From NCBI GenBank assembly GCA_902533075.1, contig CACAKN010000006.1:1-54550 (forward strand): a stretch of DNA of 54,550 nt. The letters are read 5' to 3'. Both the position numbers and the translations under genes were made by a program. The notes beneath the pieces were generated by a model, which saw nothing but the letters and a program-made list of their open reading frames with translations, was not told the DNA's origin and did not search any database. The stretch comes from an uncultured Pelagibacteraceae bacterium. GTDB lineage: Bacteria > Pseudomonadota > Alphaproteobacteria > Pelagibacterales > Pelagibacteraceae. Positions 29,744-38,051 of the stretch are shown here, piece after piece (positions within the stretch are counted from its first letter, which is position 1; every line of letters begins with the position of its first letter).

Positions 29744-31203
29744 TATAAAATTTTATCTAACACTTTTGCCGATGAAAGTACCCCTGGCACACCAGCACCT
29801 GGGTGAGTGCCAGCTCCAACAAAATAAAGTCCATCATAAATTTCTGATTTGTTATGAAATCTAAAATATGCAGATTGAGTGAATTTGGGTTGAATTGAAA
29901 AACCAGAACCATATTTAGTATTTAAATCTTTTTCAAAATAATCTGGTGTAAGATAAAAATCTTCAATAATATTTTGTCTTAGGTTTGGCATTAAATCTTT
30001 TTCCATTTTATCAATTACTAAATTTTTCATTTTTTCTCCTTCAATAGGCCAATCAATTTTTGACTGATTATTTGGCACCGGAACTAAAACGTAAAAACAA
30101 TCTTGTCCTTGAGGAGCCATAGATTTGTCTGTAGCAGATGGTCTATGAAGATAATAACTTATATCATTATTTAATTTTTTATTTTCAAATATATCATCAA
30201 GATGTTCTTTGTATTTTTCACCAAATTTTATTGTATGATGTTCAATATCACTATAAGCTTTTTTGGTTCCAAAATAATAGACAAACAATCCCATAGAATA
30301 TTCCATTCTATTTTTTTTCCATTTAAAAAAAAATGAGTCATTTTTATTTCCATTAAACATTTTTTCGTAAACGGCAGGTGGATCTGCATTGCAAATAACA
30401 TTATTAGTTTCGATGTTGGTTAGATTATCTAATTGGATACCAGTTATTTTATTACCATGAGAAATAATTTTTTTCACTTCGTGACCTTTTATGATTTCTA
30501 TCCCAACTTCATTCATTAATTTTTCAAAACCTTTAATAATATTTCCTGTTCCTCCCATAGAATAATGAATTCCCCATTTTTTTTCTAAATATAAAATTAG
30601 TCCATAAATAGAAGTTGTTGTAAAAGGATTACCCCCAACCAAAAGTGGATGCATACTCAGCATTCTTCTTAGTTTTTCATTTTTTATATATGTTGAAACT
30701 AAAGAATAAACTGATTTATAACTTTTAAGCTTTAATAGTGCTGGTAATTGTTGCATCATTACAAAAGGTTTATCGAACGGCACATCTGCAAGCTCTGTAA
30801 ATCCTTTATCAAATATTTTTTTTGTAAAATTTACTAATTTTTCATAACCTTCTACATCATCTTTGTTTATTTTTTCTATTTGTTTTTTCATTTCGGTTTC
30901 ATTACCTGAATAATTAAATTTGGAGTTGTCTTCAAAAACAAACTGGTACCAAATTTTTAGTGGAGAAAGTTTAATATAATCTTTTGGATTTCTTTTAAAT
31001 AATTCAAATAACTCATTAATCAAATACGGTGCAGTGATTACTGTAGGTCCGCCATCATAGGTAAAACCGTTTTTCTTAAACACCCTAGCTCTACCCCCAA
31101 GATCTTGATGTTTTTCAACTAAAGTAACTTTGTGACCTTTAGCTTTAAGCCGAAGTGCTGCAGCTATACCACCAAAACCAGATCCTATTATAACTGAATT
31201 CAT
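29743..31203 (-). CDS. crtI: Phytoene desaturase
   Basis: FAD-dependent desaturase taking phytoene to lycopene. It is 486 aa. The N-terminal FAD motif is IGSGFGGIAAALRLKAKG, YDGGPTVIT follows, and the C-terminal FAD-binding signature is GLYFVGAGTHPGAGVPG. It is the first carotenoid gene and starts 39 bases after the atpF stop on the same strand. Confidence 0.95.
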   Translation of the reverse strand: MNSVIIGSGFGGIAAALRLKAKGHKVTLVEKHQDLGGRARVFKKNGFTYDGGPTVITAPYLINELFELFKRNPKDYIKLSPLKIWYQFVFEDNSKFNYSGNETEMKKQIEKINKDDVEGYEKLVNFTKKIFDKGFTELADVPFDKPFVMMQQLPALLKLKSYKSVYSLVSTYIKNEKLRRMLSMHPLLVGGNPFTTTSIYGLILYLEKKWGIHYSMGGTGNIIKGFEKLMNEVGIEIIKGHEVKKIISHGNKITGIQLDNLTNIETNNVICNADPPAVYEKMFNGNKNDSFFFKWKKNRMEYSMGLFVYYFGTKKAYSDIEHHTIKFGEKYKEHLDDIFENKKLNNDISYYLHRPSATDKSMAPQGQDCFYVLVPVPNNQSKIDWPIEGEKMKNLVIDKMEKDLMPNLRQNIIEDFYLTPDYFEKDLNTKYGSGFSIQPKFTQSAYFRFHNKSEIYDGLYFVGAGTHPGAGVPGVLSSAKVLDKIL

Positions 31204-31242
31204 TTTAATAATTTATAGTTTTTTGTAAAAATTGTAAGAGTA

Positions 31243-31740
31243 TTATGAGTTAATTTTTTTTAACTCTTCTTTAGTTTCATCCAAATTTTTTTGAAATAGC
31301 CTATCTAGTTTGGTTTTATCAACAGATGTAGTGATAATTTTTTTAACAGAATCCATCGCAATTCTTATTGAAGTATCTTTTATTTCTTTTATAGCCATTT
31401 CTTTCATTTGACTTATTTTATTTTCTGTTAAATTTTTTTTAATTTCAGATGCTTTATGAAACTTATCATTAAGCTCGATTACAAGTTTATCACTATCTTT
31501 TTTGGCTTGCTCAAGTATTTCATCGCGCACAGACTGAGCAGTATTTAATTTATTTTGTGCATTTTCTAGTAATGTTTTTGCTTCAGTTCTTAATTTTTCA
31601 CTTTCATCAATTTCCTTTTTTATATCTAAAATTAATTTATTGAGAATTTCATTTACTTTTTGAGGGATCTTCAAATAAATAAGTCCTCCAAAAAATAAAA
31701 TAAAAGAAACTGCTACCCAAAACGTTGCATCAATTGCCAT
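31243..31740 (-). CDS. atpF: ATP synthase F0 subunit b
   Basis: Peripheral-stalk subunit linking F0 to F1. I start it at the ATG at 31740 (MAIDATFWVAVSF, 165 aa); the open frame runs back to 31815 but that part lies in the b' gene. It has one N-terminal membrane helix and then a long charged coiled coil. It overlaps the b' gene by 11 bases. The F1 genes are elsewhere, as is usual in alphaproteobacteria. Confidence 0.92.
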   Translation of the reverse strand: MAIDATFWVAVSFILFFGGLIYLKIPQKVNEILNKLILDIKKEIDESEKLRTEAKTLLENAQNKLNTAQSVRDEILEQAKKDSDKLVIELNDKFHKASEIKKNLTENKISQMKEMAIKEIKDTSIRIAMDSVKKIITTSVDKTKLDRLFQKNLDETKEELKKINS

Positions 31741-32320
31741 AGTATTTATCTCCATTTCTTTTTGATAAATCATCAACAATTGCTGATATGCTACTATTGT
31801 TGACATCAGCACCAATTAGTTTTTTTACTATTTCAGTTGATGTTTCTATCGCAATTTTATTTATTTTTTCTGGAGCACTTTTTTTAAGCACATCTATTTC
31901 TTTTTCAGCTTTTTTAATTTCTTCATTAATTTGTTTGTCCAAAGTTTCTTTCTTAGAATTAATATCATTAAGTATCTTTTTTCTTGCATCTTTAAAAATA
32001 TTTTTTGCTTCTAATTTACTTTTTAAAACAATTTTGTCATATTCTTTAAGCTTACTCTCACTACTTTCTCTCTGTTTTTCTGCTGCCTCAATATTTTCTT
32101 GTATCTGTGCTTTTCTAAGTTCTAAATTTGCACTTATTTTTGGAAGTATTATTTTTGACAAGACTAAATATAGAGCACCAAAAGTAAGAGTAAGCCAGAA
32201 TATTTGTGAAATCCAAAATTCAGGATTCAATTGAGGCATACCTACGGTTTCAGCTGTAAAAACTTCTTTTATAAAAAAGAAATTAAAAAATATTGACTGA
32301 AAAAATATTTTTTTAATCAT
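31730..32320 (-). CDS. atpG: ATP synthase F0 subunit b'
   Basis: Second, divergent stalk subunit found in alphaproteobacteria and photosynthetic bacteria, 196 aa from the ATG at 32320 (a TTG one codon earlier is possible). It has a hydrophobic start, then GMPQLNPEFWISQIFWLTLTF as the typical b' membrane entry, then a charged coiled coil. It starts three bases after atpE. Confidence 0.92.
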   Translation of the reverse strand: MIKKIFFQSIFFNFFFIKEVFTAETVGMPQLNPEFWISQIFWLTLTFGALYLVLSKIILPKISANLELRKAQIQENIEAAEKQRESSESKLKEYDKIVLKSKLEAKNIFKDARKKILNDINSKKETLDKQINEEIKKAEKEIDVLKKSAPEKINKIAIETSTEIVKKLIGADVNNSSISAIVDDLSKRNGDKYYGN

Positions 32321-32323
32321 CAA

Positions 32324-32551
32324 TTAAAATGCAAAAAGTATGATTAACGCAACTACTAATCCAAATAATCCTGTTGCTTCCGCGAGAGCAAAACCTAAAA
32401 GCAAATTAGGAAACTGTTTTTGTGCAGCAGATGGATTTCTCATTGCACCTGACAAATAGTTTCCAAAAATTATTCCAATTCCAACACCGGCACCAGCTAG
32501 AGCTATCGCTGCTAATCCTGCTCCGATCATTTTTGCTGCTTCTAATTCCAT
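32324..32551 (-). CDS. atpE: ATP synthase F0 subunit c
   Basis: Proton-carrying ring subunit, 75 aa, two helices. The ion-binding carboxylate is the Glu in FALAEATGLFG, and the surrounding residues look like a proton-type rather than sodium-type ring. The polar loop holds AMRNPSAAQKQ. It has the strongest ribosome site noted in this window, matching the need for many copies per complex. Confidence 0.97.
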   Translation of the reverse strand: MELEAAKMIGAGLAAIALAGAGVGIGIIFGNYLSGAMRNPSAAQKQFPNLLLGFALAEATGLFGLVVALIILFAF

Positions 32552-32555
32552 TATA

Positions 32556-32562
32556 TCCTCCT
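32556..32562 (-). promoter_or_regulatory. Consensus ribosome binding site of atpE
   Basis: On the minus strand AGGAGGA lies about five bases before the atpE ATG. A full consensus Shine-Dalgarno is unusual in this window and fits the high translation demand for the c subunit. Confidence 0.8.
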
Positions 32563-32569
32563 ATGTTTA

Positions 32570-33304
32570 TTAATGGTGTAAATTTAATGCATCATTTAAA
32601 TAAATGCATGTTAAGATTGCAAAAACATAAGCTTGAAGAAAAGCAACTAGTATCTCCAAACCTGTAAGAGCAACCGAAAAACTCAGTGGAAGCCATCCAC
32701 CGACTATTCCGAGACTTACTACAAAGCCTCCGAAAACTTTCATCATAGTGTGACCAGCCATCATGTTTGCAAAAAGCCTTACAGATAAACTTATAGGTCG
32801 ACTTAAGTATGAGATAATTTCTATAATTATTATTAATGGCAATAAAACAATAGGGACTCCGCTCGGCACAAATAGTTTTAAATATCCAAAACCGTGTTTA
32901 ATAAATCCAATGATTGTTACACCGATGAAAATAAAAGAAGCTAGAATAAAAGTTACTATGATATGACTTGTAACGGTGAAAGTGTAAGGGATCATACCGA
33001 ACATATTACAAAAAAGTACAAACATAAATAATGAAAATATGAAAGCAAAATAAGGTTTTGCTTTTGAACCAGCTGTATCATTAATCATTTTTGAGACGAA
33101 AGTATAACTTAGTTCAGATAAAAGCTGAATTTTGTCTGGTAACATTGAATTTTTTTTAGAACCCAGATTAAAAATTATTAATATTGCCAACGAACTAATA
33201 ACCATAAACAAACTAGCGTTTGTAAACGAGATATCAAAAGCACCTAATTTTATTTCTGGACCAATTCTATAAACTTCGAATTGGGTCATTGGATTTGCTG
33301 CCAT
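32570..33304 (-). CDS. atpB: ATP synthase F0 subunit a
   Basis: Membrane stator half-channel, 244 aa, five to six helices. The essential Arg is in SLSVRLFANMMAGH, and the last helix shows LEILVAFLQAYVFAIL followed by NDALNLHH. It precedes atpE by 18 bases and follows atpI by 11. Confidence 0.97.
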   Translation of the reverse strand: MAANPMTQFEVYRIGPEIKLGAFDISFTNASLFMVISSLAILIIFNLGSKKNSMLPDKIQLLSELSYTFVSKMINDTAGSKAKPYFAFIFSLFMFVLFCNMFGMIPYTFTVTSHIIVTFILASFIFIGVTIIGFIKHGFGYLKLFVPSGVPIVLLPLIIIIEIISYLSRPISLSVRLFANMMAGHTMMKVFGGFVVSLGIVGGWLPLSFSVALTGLEILVAFLQAYVFAILTCIYLNDALNLHH

Positions 33305-33315
33305 AAGTCTATAAT

Positions 33316-33591
33316 TTATTTTTGCATTTTTTTTGCAGATTTAATTACATTTGTAATACCAGCAATAACCCCTACAAAAAAAAATATTAAAATTAACCAA
33401 GGTTTAGTACCAAAGGTCTTGTCTAAAATAAACCCAATAATTGTCCCTACAGCTACAGCAGACACTAGTTCTGTACTAAGCTTAAAAGCGCTGCCAATAG
33501 GGGATGGATTATGTTTTTTGTTATTAAAATCTCTCTTTAAGACCTTCTTTTTTGCAATCTCCAAGCGAGTTTTAAATGGATCTTTAGACAT
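33316..33591 (-). CDS. atpI: AtpI/AtpZ-like ATP synthase accessory protein
   Basis: A 91-aa protein with a charged N-terminal third and two membrane helices (around 44-58 and 64-82). Such proteins head F0 operons and assist c-ring assembly or ion homeostasis. GSAFKLSTELVSAVAVGTII is the recognisable core. Only 13 bases separate it from smc, so the F0 genes may be read together with smc. Confidence 0.85.
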   Translation of the reverse strand: MSKDPFKTRLEIAKKKVLKRDFNNKKHNPSPIGSAFKLSTELVSAVAVGTIIGFILDKTFGTKPWLILIFFFVGVIAGITNVIKSAKKMQK

Positions 33592-33604
33592 TATAGTTCA
33601 GTTT

Positions 33605-36001
33605 TTAGGCAACCATACTTTCTGCTTTTTGTAAATCTACAGCAACTAATTGACTGATACCTTTTTCAGGCATTGTGACACCATAAAGCCTATTCATTTT
33701 AGACATTGTAAGAGCGTGATGGGTAACAATAATAAATTTCGTGTTTGTAATTTTTGTAAGTTCCTCAAGTAAACTACAGAATCTAGTAACATTTGCATCG
33801 TCCAATGGAGCATCCACTTCATCAAGTACACAGATTGGAGATGGGTTTGTGAGAAAAACCGCAAAAATTAATGACAAAGCTGTTAAAGCTTGTTCACCAC
33901 CTGACAATAAAGTTATAGATTGAAGTCTTTTACCGGGTGGGCTTACTAACATTTCCAAACCTGCTTCGAGAGGGTCATCTGAGTCAACTAATTCTAATTT
34001 AGCATTACCACCGTTGAATAATTTTGTATAAACTTCATTAAACTTTCTATTAACTTTTTCAAAAGCATCAATTAATCTTTCTCTTCCTTTTTGATTTAAT
34101 TTATTAATACTATCTTTTAGTTTAACAATGGCTGTAACTAAATCTGCTCGATCTTCTTCCATTTTTTTTATTTCTGTTTCATATTTATTTGTTTCCTCAT
34201 CGGCTTTTAAATTTACAGAACCTAACCTTTCTCTTTCCTGTTTTTTTTTATCTAATAAATCTTCTTGATTTACGGCATCTGGAAGTTCTTCAACTCCATT
34301 TAAATTTGAATTTTCTAAGATATTTTCTTCATTAAGATTGAGTTCTGAATTAATTCTATCAACAAGATCAAATTTTCTTTTTTTTAAACCTTCGATCGTT
34401 GCACTAGAACTTGCTTTTCTTTCTCTAATTTGAATAGATTGTTCTTGAATTTCATTTAATTGAGATCTTAAATTTTCTATTTTTTCATCTGTGATGTTGA
34501 TAATGGACTCATTTTGATTTTTTTCTTGTTCAGAAATTCTTAAACCTTCTGAAATTTGACCTTTTTTTTCAGCTTGAAGTTTTGGTTGATTATCTAATTT
34601 TTCCAATTGTAAACTTAATTTATTCTTTCTTTCTGTTAGTTCATTAATCATTTTTTCCGAATTTGATAATAAGTTTTTCCAGCTCTCAATTTCTTTACTA
34701 ATAATATTAATTCTTTCATTTCTTTTAACAGAATCTTTTTTAATATTTTGGTTTTTACTAAATGTTTCAGCGTATTCATCGATAATTTTTTGAAAATTAT
34801 TTAAATGAATTATTGCTTCATCATTTTTTTTTAAATTGATAAGTTCTTTTATCTTATCAACTTCAGAATTTAAATTTTTTTTTGAATTTTCTAAATCTTC
34901 GTTAGACTGTTTCTCACTCTCATAATATTTTGAGTCTACTTCAATGAGCTCATTCTTTTCTTCTTTAAGTCTTTTTTCATTTGAATTTGCGTCAATAACA
35001 ATTCCTTTTTCTCTGTTAATATCATCATTAAATGTTTGTAGAGACTCTTTAATATTTTCTATTTCGTCTTGTATTCTAGAATTTTCTTCATCAAGATTTT
35101 GAAGCTCAAGATTAAGTCTTTGTATTTTTGAAAGATTTTCAATATTTTTTTCTCTTAGGGGGGAAACTTTATCAGTTTCAGATTTTATCAATTTTTCTAG
35201 TTCAGAAATTTTTTCATTAAAACCACCAACTTCCTGTTCAGCTTCAGTATTAATTTCATTTTCAATTCTAATCTCTTTTTCTATTTCTAGTAATTTTAAG
35301 TAATACAAACCTGCTTCAATTTTTTTTATTTCGTCAGAAATATTTTTATATTTTGTTGCCTCTTCAGCTTGTTTTTGTAAATTAGCAAGTTGTTTTTCTT
35401 GTTGTCTTCTAAGTTCATCTGCTCTTTTTAAATTGTTTTCAGCAGCAGACAATCTTAACTCAGCTTCATGTCTTCTTACATGTAAACCAGAAATTCCAGC
35501 TGCTTCTTCTAGAATTGCCCTTCTGTCAGTTGGTTTTGCAGTAACTAGTGCCCCAATTCTACCTTGACTTATCATAGAGGGTGAATGTGCACCTGTTGAT
35601 AGGTCAGCAAAAAACATTTGAGCATCTCTTGCTCTTACTTCTTTATCATTAATATAGAATTTTGATCCTTTATCTTTTTCAATTTTACGCCTTACATTTA
35701 CCTCATCAAGTTCTTTGAATTGAATAGGACCCTCATTATTTTGATTTTCTACGGTAACAGAAACTTCTGCAATATTTTTGGAAGGCTTATTTGATGTGCC
35801 AGAAAAAATTACATCTTCCATTCCAGATCCACGCATACTTTTGGCAGAAGTTTCTCCCATAACCCATCTAAGAGACTCTACAATATTTGATTTACCACAA
35901 CCATTAGGTCCTACAATTCCTGTTAACCCATCTTCAATTAAGAAGTTGGTTTTATCAGCAAAGGACTTAAATCCATTAAGTTGGATTTTTTTAAACTCCA
36001 T
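33605..36001 (-). CDS. smc: Chromosome partition protein SMC, unusually short
   Basis: ATP-driven chromosome-organising protein. The N-terminal head has Walker A GPNGCGKSN (31-39); the C-terminal head has the signature LLSGGEQALTALSL (698 on) and Walker B ICVLDEVDAPLDD. The total is 798 aa, about 350 fewer than typical alphaproteobacterial SMCs. The middle (~170-640) is nearly all charged coiled coil, and I see no globular hinge with the usual glycine pattern. Both heads look intact, so it should fold and bind ATP. It is in the conserved dciA-dsbA-smc neighbourhood. Confidence 0.92.
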   Translation of the reverse strand: MEFKKIQLNGFKSFADKTNFLIEDGLTGIVGPNGCGKSNIVESLRWVMGETSAKSMRGSGMEDVIFSGTSNKPSKNIAEVSVTVENQNNEGPIQFKELDEVNVRRKIEKDKGSKFYINDKEVRARDAQMFFADLSTGAHSPSMISQGRIGALVTAKPTDRRAILEEAAGISGLHVRRHEAELRLSAAENNLKRADELRRQQEKQLANLQKQAEEATKYKNISDEIKKIEAGLYYLKLLEIEKEIRIENEINTEAEQEVGGFNEKISELEKLIKSETDKVSPLREKNIENLSKIQRLNLELQNLDEENSRIQDEIENIKESLQTFNDDINREKGIVIDANSNEKRLKEEKNELIEVDSKYYESEKQSNEDLENSKKNLNSEVDKIKELINLKKNDEAIIHLNNFQKIIDEYAETFSKNQNIKKDSVKRNERINIISKEIESWKNLLSNSEKMINELTERKNKLSLQLEKLDNQPKLQAEKKGQISEGLRISEQEKNQNESIINITDEKIENLRSQLNEIQEQSIQIRERKASSSATIEGLKKRKFDLVDRINSELNLNEENILENSNLNGVEELPDAVNQEDLLDKKKQERERLGSVNLKADEETNKYETEIKKMEEDRADLVTAIVKLKDSINKLNQKGRERLIDAFEKVNRKFNEVYTKLFNGGNAKLELVDSDDPLEAGLEMLVSPPGKRLQSITLLSGGEQALTALSLIFAVFLTNPSPICVLDEVDAPLDDANVTRFCSLLEELTKITNTKFIIVTHHALTMSKMNRLYGVTMPEKGISQLVAVDLQKAESMVA

Positions 36002-36009
36002 GAGTTAAC

Positions 36010-36585
36010 TTATATCAGTTTTTCTAATGTTTTTTTTAAATTTTTGTAATTAAGAGATTTTTCAAACTTTTTATTATTAATTATTATCGTAGGAGTAGCA
36101 TTTACCTTAAAATTTTTACTTCCTTCGATTCGATCATTTAAAATAAAATTTTCAATTTCTTTGTTATTAATGCATTTTTCGAAATTTACTTTAAAACCCT
36201 CTTTTTCTATAAATTTTTTAAGATTACTATTTATTGCCTCTACAGTGTTACCTTTAACCCAAGCTTGTTGATTTTTGTATAAACTTTTTAAAATTTCTAA
36301 ACTTTCATCTTCTTTGCATTGAGCAATTTTAGAAGCATTTAAAGCTGCAACATCTAAAGGGAAGTGTCTGAATTCTATTTTGGCTAAACCAGTATCGATA
36401 TATTCTTTTTTTAACTTAGGATAAACATCTTTATGAAAATCAGCACAATGACTACATGTGAGAGATTCATAAGCAATAATTGTAATCTTAGCATTTTCAT
36501 TTCCAGAGACTATTCTTTTTACATCAGCATTGACACAAGTGATGGACATAAAAAATAAGATTACGGTAATTATTTTTTTTTTCAT
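36010..36585 (-). CDS. Periplasmic DsbA-like thiol-disulfide oxidoreductase
   Basis: A 191-aa thioredoxin-fold protein with a signal peptide (cleavage near VNA). The active site is LTCSHCADFH (CxxC) and the cis-proline loop is VNATPTIII. It would form or shuffle disulfides in the periplasm. It overlaps dciA by ATGA and is 8 bases from smc, a common alphaproteobacterial order. Confidence 0.9.
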   Translation of the reverse strand: MKKKIITVILFFMSITCVNADVKRIVSGNENAKITIIAYESLTCSHCADFHKDVYPKLKKEYIDTGLAKIEFRHFPLDVAALNASKIAQCKEDESLEILKSLYKNQQAWVKGNTVEAINSNLKKFIEKEGFKVNFEKCINNKEIENFILNDRIEGSKNFKVNATPTIIINNKKFEKSLNYKNLKKTLEKLI

Positions 36586-37070
36586 TTTTTTTTGAAAACT
36601 TTACTTAATTCAATTAATGATTTTTTAATTTTTTCATTTTTAACATTATTAATTTTATTTTTATATTTATTATTTGTCACATTTTCTTTTTCATAATTTT
36701 TTTTTGTATGAATTTTGTTTTCGTGTTCAAAACTTATAAATTTTAGTTTTTCAACTACTGAAAAACCAAAAAAACTATTCATTTTATCAATTATCTCTTT
36801 TTTAGAATATTCTAAATCAATTTCATGACCTCTTTTAACCATTATAAGCAAGGTACTTACCCCAAATCTATTTGAATTTTTAAATGTCTTTGGATAACAA
36901 ACCTTAAATAAATTTTCACCAACAATATATTTCCAATTATTCAGAGTTTCAGAATAAATATGACCTTTTTTACTAATGACCTTTTTAATATTTTTTGGCA
37001 AAGTGTCTTTAAAAGATCTTAAGCCTTGAATGCTATTGTTTCTCTGCTTAGTATATTTTTTAAATTGCAT
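36582..37070 (-). CDS. DciA-like (DUF721) helicase-associated protein
   Basis: I start it at the ATG at 37070 (162 aa), directly abutting the mutY ATG; an upstream start at 37082 would enter mutY. The DUF721 core is present: LNNWKYIVGENLFKVCYP and a segment with LLIMVKRGHEIDLEY. DciA loads or operates the replicative helicase in bacteria lacking DnaC. The C-terminal ~45 residues are Lys/Asn-rich. Confidence 0.8.
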   Translation of the reverse strand: MQFKKYTKQRNNSIQGLRSFKDTLPKNIKKVISKKGHIYSETLNNWKYIVGENLFKVCYPKTFKNSNRFGVSTLLIMVKRGHEIDLEYSKKEIIDKMNSFFGFSVVEKLKFISFEHENKIHTKKNYEKENVTNNKYKNKINNVKNEKIKKSLIELSKVFKKK

Positions 37071-38051
37071 ATGAAAGAACAATTAATAACAAAAAAAATT
37101 CTTAAATGGTATGATTTAAATAAAAGAGAATTACCATGGCGAAAAAATGTTTCTTTACAAAAAAAACAGTATTATACGTTAATAAGCGAATTTATGTTAC
37201 AACAAACACAAGTTGTAACTGTAATTCCATATTTTAATCGATTCATAAAAGATATTCCTAACCTTAAAACTTTAGCAAAAATCAAAAATAAAAAATTGAT
37301 AAAGTTCTGGGAGGGTCTTGGGTATTACTCTAGAGCAAAAAATTTAAAAAAAACTGCGCAAGTTATTGTCAAAAAATTTAAAGGAAAAATACCAAACAAT
37401 TATGAGGATTTATTAAAGTTACCTGGAATAGGAATCTACACCGCAAGTGCCATCCTAGCAATCGCATTTAACAAACCATATATTCCATTAGATGGAAATA
37501 TAGAGAGAGTGTTAAAAAGATATCTTTATTTAAAAAAAGAAAAAGAAATACAAAAAGATAATCTTTTTAGAAAAAAATCTATTTTTGGAATATCATCTAG
37601 ATCAAGTGATTATGCCCAAGCTTTAATGGAGTTAGGGGCATTAATCTGTAAACCATCAAATCCCCTATGTAATCAATGTCCTATTTCAAATAAGTGTAAA
37701 TCATTAGAAAAGAAGGATTTCAAATTAATAAAAAATATAAAAAAAAATATAGACAAGTACTTTCTTTTAAAAGTTTATAAAAAGGGCAAGCAATATTTAC
37801 TAATTAAAAATACCAAATTTAATTTTTTAAAAAATTTAACAATATTTCCCATGGAGGAGTTATCGAACCCAAAAAATTTTAGTGAAAACTTAAATTTTAA
37901 AATGTCAAATATGAATATGAGTATAAAAATACAATATTCGAAAAATATTGATAAATTTCAGTCACCTTATTGGATAAATGAAAAAAAATTAAATAACTAT
38001 ATGCTTCCATCGTTTACAAAAAAAATTGTTAAATATTTAGAAACAAATTGA
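37071..38051 (+). CDS. mutY: A/G-specific adenine glycosylase
   Basis: Removes adenine mispaired with 8-oxoguanine. It is 326 aa from the ATG at 37071; the frame is open back to 37026 but that overlaps dciA. The catalytic Glu40 is in SEFMLQQTQ, the helix-hairpin-helix is LPGIGIYTASAI, the catalytic Asp is in PLDGNIERV, and the [4Fe-4S] ligands are C-x6-C-x2-C-x5-C from CKPSNPLC to NKC. A C-terminal NUDIX-like part follows. Confidence 0.95.
   Translation: MKEQLITKKILKWYDLNKRELPWRKNVSLQKKQYYTLISEFMLQQTQVVTVIPYFNRFIKDIPNLKTLAKIKNKKLIKFWEGLGYYSRAKNLKKTAQVIVKKFKGKIPNNYEDLLKLPGIGIYTASAILAIAFNKPYIPLDGNIERVLKRYLYLKKEKEIQKDNLFRKKSIFGISSRSSDYAQALMELGALICKPSNPLCNQCPISNKCKSLEKKDFKLIKNIKKNIDKYFLLKVYKKGKQYLLIKNTKFNFLKNLTIFPMEELSNPKNFSENLNFKMSNMNMSIKIQYSKNIDKFQSPYWINEKKLNNYMLPSFTKKIVKYLETN

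Noticed and set aside
31741..31815. Longer N-terminus for the ATP synthase b subunit
   Set aside because: The extra 25 residues are encoded within the b' gene and do not resemble a b-subunit start; the ATG at 31740 is typical.
31788..32234. 148-aa hydrophobic ORF opposite the atpF' gene
   Set aside because: It is the antisense shadow of a Lys/Glu-rich coiled-coil gene, which always reads as a Ser/Leu/Phe-rich chain; no start signal or family motif.
37026..37070. Extended MutY start at 37026
   Set aside because: It would lie inside dciA on the other strand, and the added residues look like a reverse-strand shadow; the ATG at 37071 gives a normal MutY N-terminus.
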